Shown piece by piece: positions 1-9,385 of a stretch of 64,000 nt of DNA. The position numbers and the translations under genes are program-made. Source of the DNA: Flavobacterium sp. NG2. Lineage in GTDB: Bacteria > Bacteroidota > Bacteroidia > Flavobacteriales > Flavobacteriaceae. The DNA is taken from the NCBI RefSeq assembly GCF_034119845.1, contig NZ_CP139420.1, positions 1,962,001 to 2,026,000 of the forward strand, read 5' to 3'. Positions within the stretch are counted from its first letter, which is position 1, and each line of letters starts with the position of its first letter. Below the pieces are notes generated by a model, which did not search any database, was not told where the DNA came from, and saw only the letters and a list, made by a program, of their open reading frames with translations.

Positions 1-1143
1 ATTTTCTACTATGGAGATCATGGTGGCGTGTTGCCTGATAGCAAAGGCTATTTGACCGAAACGGGATTACATATTCCACTGGTTGTTTATGTGCCAAAGA
101 AATACCAGGATTTAGCAGCCTTTCAACCGGGTTCACGAACCAATTCTTTTGTGAGTTTTGTGGATTTTGGAGCGACTGTTTTGAATCTTGCAGGTGTTAG
201 TGTCCCTAAAACAATGGATGGAAAACCTTTTTTAGGGAAAAATATTTCGAAAAATGAACTTGAAAAGAGAGATGAAACCATCGGTTATGCAGATCGTTTT
301 GACGAAAAGTACGATATGGTAAGAAGTCTTCGAAAAGGAAACCTGAAGTACGTGCGCAATTTTGAACCTTTCAATGTAGATGGGTTAATGAATGAGTACC
401 GTTACAAACAATTGGCGTATAAGGAATGGTTTGAGTTATTCAAGGCTGGAAAATTAAATGCAGTGCAATCGCAGTTTTTTGAGCCCAAAGCAGCCGAAGC
501 CTTATATGATTTAGACAAAGACCCATTTGAAACTAAAAATTTGGCAAACGATCCTGCTTATCAGTCACAGTTAGTGAGTTTGCGCAAAAAGTTGCATTCT
601 TGGATGGAAAAACAACCTGATTTGTCCTTGTATCCTGAATTTTATTTGTTGGATAATGCCATTCAGAATCCGTTGGAGTTTGGAAAAAAACATCAAAAAG
701 ACATCAAGAAGTACCTTAAAATTGCTGATTTAGAGGTGTTAAATTTTGACAAAGCAGCCCCTAAGATTGTAAAATGTTTGCAATCAAAAGACAAATGGGA
801 GCGTTACTGGGGATTAATTGTAGCGACTTCTTTTGGAGAGCAAGCAAAATCGTTGACAGCACAAATTACAACTCTAATGAAATCGGATACTGAAATCATA
901 AACAGAGTTAGAGCTGCTGAATTTTTGGCAATTGTCGCACATCAAAACACAAGCCAACCTATTCTGGAAGCGCTTTATCAATCTAAAAAAGAAACGGAAG
1001 CCTTGTTGATTTTAAATAGCATTGTTCTATTAAAAGATTTCTATCAAAAATATCCATTCCAACTTGAGTTGGAAAAAATAGACAAAAAAGTGCGTGAAAA
1101 TTATACAGTAGGCAGAAGATTAGAATATTTAGCAACCAAATAA
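1..1143 (+). CDS. S1-family sulfatase, C-terminal part (5' truncated by window)
   Basis: The frame is open from base 1, so the gene starts upstream of the window; the GTG at 28 is internal. The first residues read IFYYGDHGG, the metal-site Asp-His segment of formylglycine-dependent S1 sulfatases, so the part with the modified Cys is missing. A long C-terminal extension (from about residue 225 of the visible part) is helical, with short repeats resembling HEAT repeats. Such tails occur on some Bacteroidota polysaccharide sulfatases. The likely role is removal of sulfate esters from galactan oligosaccharides in the periplasm. It is followed after 28 bases by a GH16 gene in the same direction, so it looks like part of one operon ending at 6275. 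Family is confident; subfamily and the position of the sulfate attacked cannot be told. Confidence 0.85.
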   Translation: MFYYGDHGGVLPDSKGYLTETGLHIPLVVYVPKKYQDLAAFQPGSRTNSFVSFVDFGATVLNLAGVSVPKTMDGKPFLGKNISKNELEKRDETIGYADRFDEKYDMVRSLRKGNLKYVRNFEPFNVDGLMNEYRYKQLAYKEWFELFKAGKLNAVQSQFFEPKAAEALYDLDKDPFETKNLANDPAYQSQLVSLRKKLHSWMEKQPDLSLYPEFYLLDNAIQNPLEFGKKHQKDIKKYLKIADLEVLNFDKAAPKIVKCLQSKDKWERYWGLIVATSFGEQAKSLTAQITTLMKSDTEIINRVRAAEFLAIVAHQNTSQPILEALYQSKKETEALLILNSIVLLKDFYQKYPFQLELEKIDKKVRENYTVGRRLEYLATK

Positions 1144-1171
1144 GATTACAATTAATAACACCAATAAAAAA

Positions 1172-2056
1172 ATGAAAAAAATCATCAAAACAATAAAACA
1201 AATTGCACCTTTTATTTTAGTATTAGCCGCAAATAGTATTGTGGCACAAAAAAGTCCCGTTTTTGAAAAAGGGCAAGATCCGAAACCAGATGGCAAAAAA
1301 TGGGAATTAGTAAAAAACATGTCGGATGAATTTAACGGAAAAAAAGTGGATGAAGACAAATGGCAAATTTCCGGTCAAGGCTGGATAGGTCGTGCTCCTG
1401 GATTGTTCATGGCCGAAAATATAACGGTATCCGATGGAAGTTTGAAAATTATAACAAACATGCTTCCGCAACCCGTGGTAAAACAAAATAAAACCTATAC
1501 ACACGGAGGTGGGTATGTAGGTTCCAGAAATGCAATGAAATATGGCTATTATGAATGTGAAATGAAAGCCAATAAAACCTTTATGTCATCCACTTTTTGG
1601 TTGATTAATGAAGGCAAAGGAGCGCAAGGTTGTGACAAAAGAACTACCGAATTGGATATTCAGGAATGTGTAGGGCAGATTGTAAACAAAGCCGAATGGA
1701 TGAAAAATTTTGATCAAAAAATGAATTCCAATACCCACAGTCGTAACATACCTGAGGGCTGTGATTATGCCAAAGGTTCTAACAAAGGTGGAGGCGATAT
1801 TGGTGGGAAAGTATATGATGCTTTTCATGTGTATGGCGTTTGGTGGAAATCTAAAGACGAAATTTTATTCTTTTTAGACGGTAAATTTGTAACCAAAGTG
1901 AAACCACCTGCAGATTTTGATATCGATATGTATTTAAGAATGGTAGTTGAAACCTATGATTGGAATCCAGTTCCTGACGATGGTGGAATGAATGGGACTA
2001 AGGAAGAACGCACGACAACCTATAACTGGGTGAGATCTTGGAAATTGAATGATTAA
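1172..2056 (+). CDS. GH16 endo-galactanase (agarase/porphyranase type), secreted
   Basis: 294 aa with a signal peptide (hydrophobic residues 10-25, ending near VAQ) and one GH16 jelly-roll domain. The catalytic motif ExDxxE is present as ELDIQE: E160, D162, E165. This variant, and the preceding SSTFWL strand, fit the galactan-cleaving GH16 branches better than laminarinases. It should be an endo-hydrolase cutting a beta-1,4 linkage in agar, porphyran or a related galactan; which one is not decidable by eye. It sits between a sulfatase (28 bases upstream) and a GH28 gene (21 bases downstream). It closely resembles the GH16 domain of the gene at 38012 (shared WIGRAPGLF, ELDIQECVG and ETYDWNPV), so the two look like paralogues under different control. 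Confidence 0.85.
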   Translation: MKKIIKTIKQIAPFILVLAANSIVAQKSPVFEKGQDPKPDGKKWELVKNMSDEFNGKKVDEDKWQISGQGWIGRAPGLFMAENITVSDGSLKIITNMLPQPVVKQNKTYTHGGGYVGSRNAMKYGYYECEMKANKTFMSSTFWLINEGKGAQGCDKRTTELDIQECVGQIVNKAEWMKNFDQKMNSNTHSRNIPEGCDYAKGSNKGGGDIGGKVYDAFHVYGVWWKSKDEILFFLDGKFVTKVKPPADFDIDMYLRMVVETYDWNPVPDDGGMNGTKEERTTTYNWVRSWKLND

Positions 2057-2077
2057 AGTGTTGTTATTCAAAAAGGT

Positions 2078-3448
2078 ATGATAAATCAAGCTGTCAAAAT
2101 ACTTGTCGTATTTTTTTTTAGCGGTTATAGTGCTCTATATGCTGTTACAAAGCTCCCTTTTTACATCACTAGTTACGGTGCAAAAGGGGATAGCTTGACC
2201 GTTAATACGATTTATATTCAAAAAGCAATTGACGAATGTGCCGCTCAAGGAGGAGGAGTTGTTACAATTCCCAAAGGCATTTTTATTAGTGGCACTATTT
2301 TGCTAAAAGATAATGTGGTTCTAAACCTGGTAAAAGGAGCTAAATTAGTAGGGAGCGATAATCCTCTTGATTATCAGAGTATCGACACCTTTGTAGATGC
2401 TGTTAAACAGGCTAGGGGAACCTGCTTGATTGGCGCACTGAATGTGAAAAATATTGGAATAACGGGGCAAGGAATCATTGATGGAAATGGTCAAGCATTC
2501 TTAGCAACACAATTGAAGAAAAAAAAGGTACAATTAGGTATCGGTGATTCTGTTAAAGATTTTGGAGCCAATCGTCCCTTTCTTTTACGATTTGTAAAAT
2601 CATCAAATATTTCCCTGAGAGATATTACGATTAGGGAAGCTGCAGCCTGGGCGTGTCATTTTTACCAATCATCAACTATAAAAATCGATGGATTGACCGT
2701 GTTCAATCATGCCAATAAAAATAACGATGGGTTTGATTTGGATTCCAGTCATGATATTGAAATAAAAAATTGTAACATCAATACAGGTGACGATTCAATT
2801 TGTATTAAAGCGACGAGTTCTCTACCAACATATAATGTTAAAGTCAGAAATTGTATAATTAGTAGCCATTGGGGAGCCCTGAAGTTGGGTACCGAATCGA
2901 TGGGGGATTTTTACAATATTGATATTCGTGATTGTAAATTATATGATACTCGTGGTGGTGGAATCAAAATATTGAGTGTAGATGGAGCTAATATTCATGA
3001 TGTTACAATTCAAAACATTGTGATGGACGAGGTTGAAATGCCTATTTTTATTCGTTTAGGTGAACGATTAAATACTTATCGGGAAGCAACCAAACGTGAG
3101 GTCGGTTCTATTAACAAAGTAAGCCTTAAGAATATAACCGCAACGACTCGTTCTCCTGAAAAATCAAGAGTTAATCCATCCTCTGGTATTTTGATAACGG
3201 GAACTCCCAATCATAAAATAGGGAATGTTAGCTTGGAGAATATAAAAATAACACTAGCAGGTGGAGGTAAGCTTTCTGATGTAGGAGTCGTTGAAGAACA
3301 AGAAAAAGCGTATCCTGAATTTAGTTTTTTTAAAGTCTTACCTGCTTATGGAATTTATGCCAGACACATTGAGGATTTGCAAACATCTAATTTAAATTTT
3401 AAACTAAAAACAGCTGACGAACGACCAGCTTCAATACTACTAAAATAA
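2078..3448 (+). CDS. GH28-family right-handed beta-helix glycosidase
   Basis: 456 aa with a signal peptide (hydrophobic residues 8-22) and a pectate-lyase/polygalacturonase-type beta-helix. GH28 landmarks are visible: NNDGFD at 215-220 (canonical NTDGxD), GDD at 237-239, and a His in SHWG at 263-266 where GHG is usual. The region that normally reads RIK is GGGIKI at 293-298: Lys is kept but Arg is replaced by Gly. In polygalacturonases that Arg/Lys pair helps bind the galacturonate carboxylate, so this enzyme may act on something other than pectin. Its place in a sulfatase-GH16-GH28-GH117-sulfatase operon suggests a decorated galactan as substrate (inference). The catalytic Asp triad (217, 238, 239) is intact. 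Confidence 0.8.
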   Translation: MINQAVKILVVFFFSGYSALYAVTKLPFYITSYGAKGDSLTVNTIYIQKAIDECAAQGGGVVTIPKGIFISGTILLKDNVVLNLVKGAKLVGSDNPLDYQSIDTFVDAVKQARGTCLIGALNVKNIGITGQGIIDGNGQAFLATQLKKKKVQLGIGDSVKDFGANRPFLLRFVKSSNISLRDITIREAAAWACHFYQSSTIKIDGLTVFNHANKNNDGFDLDSSHDIEIKNCNINTGDDSICIKATSSLPTYNVKVRNCIISSHWGALKLGTESMGDFYNIDIRDCKLYDTRGGGIKILSVDGANIHDVTIQNIVMDEVEMPIFIRLGERLNTYREATKREVGSINKVSLKNITATTRSPEKSRVNPSSGILITGTPNHKIGNVSLENIKITLAGGGKLSDVGVVEEQEKAYPEFSFFKVLPAYGIYARHIEDLQTSNLNFKLKTADERPASILLK

Positions 3449-3462
3449 ATTAAACTAAAATT

Positions 3463-4719
3463 ATGAAAACCAACAAAACCATTTTATGCTTACTTGCCGT
3501 TGTAGGTTTAGGAATGACTTCGTGTAAAACAACCAAAGAAAGTTTTCCATTTGTTTTACCCAATGAAAAGCCCAATATGCCTTTGAGTAAAGCCATGCAA
3601 CGCAATTATGATAATTATATGGCTCCGAGACCAGAAGCTAATGAATTATATACTCAATTTAAATATACGGAATTAAAGGGACTGGACTACAGCAATCATG
3701 ATGGAACGATTACGCGTAGAGACCCTTCGAAAGTGATTTTTGAAAATGGCAAATATTATGTGTGGTACACGCATCGTCAAACTCCTACTTCGCCTAAAGG
3801 AGCTAAATTTGCAACGGAAACGATTCCATCAGCAGATTGGGATTTGGCTGAAATTTGGTACGCTACTAGTAAAGATGGTTTTACTTGGGAAGAACAAGGA
3901 GTGGCTATTCCAAGACCACCTAAGCCTAATTTAGGTCACCGTTCGGTAGCTACGGCTGATATTTTGAAATGGAAAGGGAAGTATTATATGTATTACCAAG
4001 GTTTCAGTGAAGCCAGTGGAACTCGTGGAGATGATTGTCCTGTTTTAATGTCGTATGCTGATTCACCTGACGGGCCTTGGACAGCTACGAATCAAATTGT
4101 AATTCCGAACGGCCCTAAAGATGCTTGGGATCAATATTCGATTCATGACCCTTATCCATTGGTTTACAAAGGAAAAATTTACTTGTATTACAAATCGGAT
4201 TTTGACGGGAAACCAAATTTAGTACGCATGCAAGGTTTGGCTACTGCCGACAATCCATTTGGACCATTTACTAAAAATCCGTTGAATCCTGTTTTGGCTT
4301 CAGGACATGAAACGACGATGTTTCCTTTCAAAGAAGGAATCGCAGCGTTTACTATTCGTGATGGTAACGAGCATAATACTATTCAATATGCTAAGGACGG
4401 AGTGAATTTTGACATTGCTTCTATCACCGAGTTAATGCCAGATGCTGCGGGGCCTTTTATTCCAGATGCCTTTACCGATACCAAAGACGGAAGAGGAATT
4501 ACTTGGGGAATTAGCCATTTGACTACAGTAAATGGATGGGCGACTAATCATGCTATTTTAGTTCGTTTTGATTGCGATTTGAGTCAGGATGTAGATGATC
4601 CAGATATGAAAAGGACTCATATTTATACCAAACCAGAAGACAATTTTAAACAAGGATTAAATCCAAAACAAAAAGCTAGAATTGCTGAAGAAAACCAAAA
4701 AGTATTAAATGGTAAATAA
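3463..4719 (+). CDS. GH117 exo-alpha-1,3-(3,6-anhydro-L-galactosidase) family lipoprotein
   Basis: 418 aa with a lipoprotein signal ending in GMTSC (C21), so it is membrane-anchored. It shows the five-bladed propeller features of GH117: SKAMQR (42-47, matching the SxAxxR dimerisation motif described for the family), RRDPS with D87, HDP with D229, and GHE with H282/E283, the positions reported as catalytic in characterised members. The expected reaction is release of 3,6-anhydro-L-galactose from the non-reducing end of neoagaro-oligosaccharides. It is much closer to the GH117 at 53717 than to those at 21084 and 46345 (shared FPF, MAPRPE/YAAPRPE, GDDCPVL). It overlaps the next gene by one base (TAATG), suggesting translational coupling to the sulfatase. 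Exact specificity is unproven, since not every GH117 clade has a known activity. Confidence 0.88.
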   Translation: MKTNKTILCLLAVVGLGMTSCKTTKESFPFVLPNEKPNMPLSKAMQRNYDNYMAPRPEANELYTQFKYTELKGLDYSNHDGTITRRDPSKVIFENGKYYVWYTHRQTPTSPKGAKFATETIPSADWDLAEIWYATSKDGFTWEEQGVAIPRPPKPNLGHRSVATADILKWKGKYYMYYQGFSEASGTRGDDCPVLMSYADSPDGPWTATNQIVIPNGPKDAWDQYSIHDPYPLVYKGKIYLYYKSDFDGKPNLVRMQGLATADNPFGPFTKNPLNPVLASGHETTMFPFKEGIAAFTIRDGNEHNTIQYAKDGVNFDIASITELMPDAAGPFIPDAFTDTKDGRGITWGISHLTTVNGWATNHAILVRFDCDLSQDVDDPDMKRTHIYTKPEDNFKQGLNPKQKARIAEENQKVLNGK

Positions 4720-6275
4720 TGTTTAGATGCCCAGTAAATATCAAGACTTTTTTTCTGCTTAGCTTTTTGGCTTGCTTTTTAATTTCTTTTGGACAAAAGA
4801 AAGTCAAGCAACCGAATGTTTTGGTCATTTATACCGATGATCATCGCTATACAGGGGTTCATGCCTTAGGAGGTATGGAAGTTAAAACACCCCATATGGA
4901 TGCTTTAGCCCAAGACGGTGTTGTTTTTACTAATACTTATTTAATGGGGGCTTTTACTGGCGCTACTTGTATCGCCAGTAGAGCCATGTTGCTCACAGGA
5001 AAACAACTGTTTAAATTAGGAGGTATAGGACATACCATTCCAAAGGAAAACACCACTATGGGAGAGGCATTTCAAAAAGCAGCATACCACACTCATATCA
5101 TAGGGAAATGGCATCAAGACGGTGAGTCACTCAAGCGTAGTTTTAATTCTGGTGATAAAATTATGGGGAAAGGCTTGTATTTAGTAGATCATTTCAGAAT
5201 GCCTTTTTATGATTGGGATGCAGCAGGAAAGTTTAGTGCTGATGAGGCTTATTTATTAGTTTATGATAAATCAGGGAACGTTGTAAAGCAACCTGTGGCT
5301 AAAAATGCTGTGCGAGGTCCTATTGGGACAGAGAAAAACGGTCCACATACCTCAGAAGTTTTTGCTGAGGAGGCTTCTAGATTTTTCAGGAATTATAAAA
5401 GTAAAAATCCATTCTTAATGTATCTCGCTTTTCATGCTCCACATGATCCACGTCAAGCACCTCAAACATATAAGGATTTGTATCCTGAAGCTAATATGCA
5501 GTTAACTCCTTCTTATATGTCACAACATCCTTTTGATAATGGACATCTCTTTTTGCGGGATGAGGAATTGGCTCCTTGGCCAAGAACTCCCGAAGTAGCT
5601 AGAAAAGAATTATCGGATTATTATGCTATTATCACACATTTGGATGACCAAATAGGAAAAGTGATTAAAGCGTTGAAAGATAGCGGTCAGTATGAGAATA
5701 CCTTAATCGTTTTTGCTGCTGACAGCGGACTAGCGGTAGGTAACCACGGTTTGATAGGGAAACAAAATATTTATGATGAAGATGGTATTCATGTGCCTTT
5801 AATTTTTTCAGGGAATTTGATTAAAAACAAAGGGGAGCGTTACGATGCATTGTCTTATATACACGATATTTTTCCAACCATTTGTGATTTTGTAAAAGTG
5901 CCTATTCCAGCTTCAGTAGATGGGAAAAGTTTGCTGCCTGTTTTGAATAAAGAAGTCAAGGAAGTACGCACTTCAACCTATCATGCTTACAGACAATTTC
6001 AGAGAGCCTATCGCAAAGGAGATTATAAACTCATCGAATATGTAAGAGCCAAAGACGAATCCAAACAAGAAGGTGTATTTGAAGCAGGTTCCAAAGTGAC
6101 GCAGTTATTCAATATCAAAAATGATCCTTGGGAACTACATGATTTGTCTTTTTTTCCAAAAAATAGAGTAGTTCTTGCTCAAATGCGAAAAGAAATGAAA
6201 GAACAAGCTGTTGAGTTTGGTGATAAAAAAGAAAATGTTCCTGGCGAGAAATATGATTTCTGGGATTTTTATTGA
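4719..6275 (+). CDS. S1-family sulfatase, secreted
   Basis: 518 aa with an N-terminal hydrophobic signal (residues 10-25). The formylglycine site reads CIASR at C84-R88, matching C-x-A/P-S/T-R, so activity depends on the anaerobic- or FGE-type maturase encoded elsewhere. Metal-binding TDDH near residue 39 and the LIGKQN segment near residue 345 support the alkaline-phosphatase-like fold. It starts on the last base of the GH117 stop codon and is the last gene of this operon. The likely job is desulfation of an oligosaccharide so that GH117 or GH2 enzymes can proceed (inference from context). Subfamily is not assignable by eye. Confidence 0.87.
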   Translation: MFRCPVNIKTFFLLSFLACFLISFGQKKVKQPNVLVIYTDDHRYTGVHALGGMEVKTPHMDALAQDGVVFTNTYLMGAFTGATCIASRAMLLTGKQLFKLGGIGHTIPKENTTMGEAFQKAAYHTHIIGKWHQDGESLKRSFNSGDKIMGKGLYLVDHFRMPFYDWDAAGKFSADEAYLLVYDKSGNVVKQPVAKNAVRGPIGTEKNGPHTSEVFAEEASRFFRNYKSKNPFLMYLAFHAPHDPRQAPQTYKDLYPEANMQLTPSYMSQHPFDNGHLFLRDEELAPWPRTPEVARKELSDYYAIITHLDDQIGKVIKALKDSGQYENTLIVFAADSGLAVGNHGLIGKQNIYDEDGIHVPLIFSGNLIKNKGERYDALSYIHDIFPTICDFVKVPIPASVDGKSLLPVLNKEVKEVRTSTYHAYRQFQRAYRKGDYKLIEYVRAKDESKQEGVFEAGSKVTQLFNIKNDPWELHDLSFFPKNRVVLAQMRKEMKEQAVEFGDKKENVPGEKYDFWDFY

Positions 6276-6315
6276 AAGCTAAATTATTGTTGTAACAGTA
6301 ATTTTGAGTCAAAAA

Positions 6316-6346
6316 AATAGCTCTGTTGATGTCCAACAGAGCTATT
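6316..6346 (-). terminator. Rho-independent terminator of the T9SS-protein operon
   Basis: A perfect 13-bp stem (AATAGCTCTGTTG with CAACAGAGCTATT) has a 5-base loop. On the minus strand it is followed by a run of seven T (6311-6317 on plus). It lies between convergent genes ending at 6275 (+) and 6368 (-) and may also slow transcription from the plus side, where the downstream tract is A-rich. Confidence 0.8.
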
Positions 6347-6367
6347 AAAAATTTTAAAAAAAAAGAA

Positions 6368-7105
6368 TTATTCTTTAATGATTTTGGCATTACCCGCATC
6401 AGTAGAAAGAATATAAGTTCCTGAAGCTAAATCGGAAACATTTAATGTTCCTGTTGCAGGTACTTCTTTCAAAACAGCTCCTGTTAAACTTAATACTTTA
6501 TAGGTTTTAGTTTCTACATCACTTCCAATGGTGATGATGTCTTTTACAGGATTTGGATAGAAAGATGATAGTTTTTGTTTGCTGAAATCTGCCGTCCCTA
6601 GTGTGCTTATTTCAGCAGCACTTCTTATTTTTGTTAATTTTATTGCATTTGCATTAGGTCCTCCATAAGTAGTTGCTCCTCCCCCTTTTTTATATGCCAA
6701 ATAAATTAACATTCTATAAGTTAAATTTGCATCTGCAGAATTTAATACAGTTCCTGCAGGAATAGTGTAATTAAAAGTAACAACACCACCCGTGCCACCT
6801 CCAGGATATGCAAATGTAGCTCCTGGAGCAGGTACATTTGCCCAAGTCCCTGTATCTGGATCTACATTTGCCATAGCCTCGTCCTGAAGTCCACAAAGGA
6901 TAAAATCAAGAGTATTAGCAACACCACCTGTCGAACCCAATGTATAGTTTAAAGTGATAGATACAACATCACCTGGCTTGAATGTCACATTGGATTCTCC
7001 ATTATATTTATAGGAACCTTGGTTTGTCCAGCTAAATGTTGGAGCAACATCCTGTGCAAAAGTTGTTGCACAAATTAATACTAATAATAAAGTAATTCTT
7101 TTCAT
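6368..7105 (-). CDS. Secreted T9SS cargo protein, possible glycan-binding module
   Basis: 245 aa. A signal peptide (MKRITLLLVLICATTFAQ) is followed by a beta-rich, Gly/Thr-rich domain of about 150 residues that I do not recognise. The last ~70 residues match a type IX secretion sorting domain: a YPNPVKD motif, then short beta strands and a terminal KIIKE. No catalytic motif is visible. It lies 181 bases downstream of the GH16 agarase-like gene in the susCD operon, so it is probably made with the galactan machinery and exported to the surface or medium. A new carbohydrate-binding module is one possibility; a structural surface protein is another. It ends just before a strong terminator, so it is the last gene of the operon. 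Confidence 0.72.
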   Translation of the reverse strand: MKRITLLLVLICATTFAQDVAPTFSWTNQGSYKYNGESNVTFKPGDVVSITLNYTLGSTGGVANTLDFILCGLQDEAMANVDPDTGTWANVPAPGATFAYPGGGTGGVVTFNYTIPAGTVLNSADANLTYRMLIYLAYKKGGGATTYGGPNANAIKLTKIRSAAEISTLGTADFSKQKLSSFYPNPVKDIITIGSDVETKTYKVLSLTGAVLKEVPATGTLNVSDLASGTYILSTDAGNAKIIKE

Positions 7106-7286
7106 AATTTTTTTTGTTTTTTAATTAATGATTTTGTTAATAATTTGAGTCAAAACTATCTAATATTCACTGATATTTTAATGTTTACTACTAGATAAAA
7201 ACTAAACAAAATCATCAAAAGCGTTATTTTTTATAAGAATCTGTAGATTCTATCTACTCAATATTGATTTTAGGGTAAATTAGCTA

Positions 7287-8204
7287 TTATTCAGGCTTGT
7301 ACACTCGAATCCAATCGACACGCATAGTGGATCTAGACTCGCTTAGTACAGAAGGATCGGTTAGAAAATTGATACCACTGTTAGATTCTCTCCATGACTG
7401 AGCAGCAGCACTAATAATCATATACATTGGTTTGGTTAATCCGTTGCCGTTAGTGTAATTTCTGGGATCTATTTCTGCTTTTGGAGTTTTACGCACGAGT
7501 TTTCCATCTACATAATAAGAGAGTGTCCACGGATCTTCCCATAGTACACCATAGTTATGAAAATCATCAGCCCAAAATGTTTTGGTATCAGTATACCAAG
7601 TAGCTTCTCCTTCGGGTTGATAGTCTTGGAAAGGGGAACGTATAAAAACGTGATGACTTAAATGCAGTCTTTTCGAAAAATAGTTGTTTGCTTTTTCGCC
7701 AAAAGCTTCAAGATTGTCAATTTCTTCGGTTGAATCGGCACTTAACATCCAAACGGCTGATGCCAATACTGATTCACTGATTTTTACTCGAACTTCCATA
7801 TAGAGTGGGTAGACACCTTTGGCTTTAGTAGTTATGCACCCCGTTTGTATGGTACTGCCTACTACCTTTGCTTTATATACTAATTCACCATTTTCGATAG
7901 TGGATTGTTCAGGAGTATAACGGGTCTTTCCCGGGCCAGTCCAACCATTGAAAAATTTATCTTGCCAATCGTTTTGAAACTCAGTGGAAGCTTTTCCCTC
8001 TGGATAGTTAAATTCACTAGAAAGATTGGATTGTAATTTCCAAGTTTTTCCTGTCCCTGCACTTGGCAAATAGGATAGAGGTACTTCCTTTGGAGGCTCA
8101 ATGACTTCTGGTTTTGGAGTTTCAGAAGGGCTATCGCTACTACAAGCAAATATTATGGTACACAAAACAATTGACAAGAGGGTTAGGGAGGTATTTGTTT
8201 TCAT
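7287..8204 (-). CDS. GH16 beta-agarase-like lipoprotein
   Basis: 305 aa from the ATG at 8204. An ATG five codons earlier (8219) is in frame, but the 8204 start gives a clean lipoprotein signal (MKTNTSLTLL...IIFAC, Cys21). A short Ser/Pro/Glu linker (22-45) leads to a single GH16 domain. The catalytic motif is EIDNLE (E161, D163, E166); with the preceding SAVWMLSADST it resembles the beta-agarase branch, where EIDxxEAYG is usual. The expected reaction is endo-cleavage of beta-1,4 bonds in agarose on the outer surface. It is encoded just after the GH86 remnant in the susCD operon, which may leave it as the operon's only working endo-enzyme. Confidence 0.85.
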   Translation of the reverse strand: MKTNTSLTLLSIVLCTIIFACSSDSPSETPKPEVIEPPKEVPLSYLPSAGTGKTWKLQSNLSSEFNYPEGKASTEFQNDWQDKFFNGWTGPGKTRYTPEQSTIENGELVYKAKVVGSTIQTGCITTKAKGVYPLYMEVRVKISESVLASAVWMLSADSTEEIDNLEAFGEKANNYFSKRLHLSHHVFIRSPFQDYQPEGEATWYTDTKTFWADDFHNYGVLWEDPWTLSYYVDGKLVRKTPKAEIDPRNYTNGNGLTKPMYMIISAAAQSWRESNSGINFLTDPSVLSESRSTMRVDWIRVYKPE

Positions 8205-8228
8205 AATGTATAGTTTCAATTAATTGTT

Positions 8229-9315
8229 TTATTTTTTTGAAAATTTAATGCTTTTCAATTTTTTATTTTCTTTACTAATTTGAATAAAATAGATTCCTTT
8301 AGTTAAGTTGCTTACGTTGATTTTTGAATTCAAGTTTGGGATTGTTTGTTTTTGAACCAATTTTCCCGAAGCAGTATAAATGAGTGCAGTGGCATTTAAA
8401 ATATTTTCAGAAGTGGATTGTAACGAAAGTTCTTCGTCAACTGGATTTGGATACACTGTTATCACTTTATCATTTTCGAATGTATAATCATTAACCGATA
8501 ATATATTTTTACTAAAATTGAAAACTTGTAAGGCCACGGAACTTATATGGCCTCCTGTATCGGGTAGTTGTACGCTGATTTGATTATTAGTATTTAATAA
8601 GCTAAATGGAACAGGTATTTCTAAAACACCAAAGAATCGGTCTCTCTGTGCTTGATCATAGCCTCTGAAATTCGCAGGAACTGGTATAATTGTATTGTTC
8701 ACTTTGATCACAGGACTCCTAATAAATCATAATCAGGTTCATTGATTACTTCCACAAAAGAAGGTAGTTTAGGACCATTTCCTCCATGAAAGGCATTAAG
8801 GTAGCGTACCATATATTCGCCAGTGGCCGTTGCATTAGCTAACTTCCAACCTTGAGCCGTAGCTTTTTGTTCAGCCCCTGTCCAAAAAGGATGTAGCTGT
8901 GCGCAAATAACCCAGTTTTTTCTGCTTTTGTATGGAAGTAATGCAGGTTTTGAAGCAAAACTATTTTTAGATGCAGTTCCTTTTGAAGTAATATCGGCAG
9001 GGTCTGCGTAACCAGGTCTAGTAGCATCCTGCTTTACTTGATTTAAATTCCTGTATCTCTTCCTAAAAATATATTACGCCCATTCAAAAAATCATTTCTT
9101 AAATGAGAAATAACATTGTCACCATCCCATTCTTGTTCTGTTTGGTTTGCATGAGAAGTAATGAATTTCCAACGCTCAAATGTAGATACATTCCCAACGC
9201 TATGCTTAACGTTAAGGTTCAGGTTTACATTTACTTGAGCATGAAAATTTAAAGAGAATAAAAGTACAATACTAAATTTTAGTATTTTATTATTTGTTTT
9301 TTTCATATTTTTCAA
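8229..9315 (-). pseudogene. GH86 beta-agarase/porphyranase remnant (frameshifted, internal deletion)
   Basis: Three consecutive pieces in different frames together read like one GH86 enzyme. Piece 1 (9315 to about 9049) has a signal peptide and the GH86 start (NLNVKHSVGNVSTFERWKFI ... NIFLGRDTG), then hits a stop. Piece 2 (about 9049 to 8708) continues in another frame with NLNQVKQDATRPGYADP, WVICAQLHPFWTG and SFVEVINEPDYDLL, the segment carrying the acid/base Glu. Piece 3 (about 8717 to 8229) jumps to the C-terminal beta-sandwich (RGYDQAQRDRFFGVLEIPVP, DTGGH) and a T9SS sorting tail (VYPNPVDEE). The part between the acid/base Glu and the C-terminal sandwich is absent. The remnant is 1.09 kb, whereas GH86 genes usually exceed 2 kb. 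Simple sequencing errors could explain the first shift but not the missing core. Confidence 0.82.
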
Positions 9316-9385
9316 TTTTCGAAGATACCAGACTTTTTTTTAAAATATTATATTTTAAAAATAAAGATAGTTTTAAAAGTAAAAA

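Noticed and set aside
1172..2056. Assigning kappa-carrageenase to the GH16 genes
   Set aside because: The active-site strands and the presence of four GH117 genes and a GH86 remnant fit the agar/porphyran side better, though subfamily was not computed.
8839..9027. Minus-strand frame inside the GH86 remnant
   Set aside because: It is in neither of the GH86 reading frames; the neighbouring frame carries the recognisable GH86 text.
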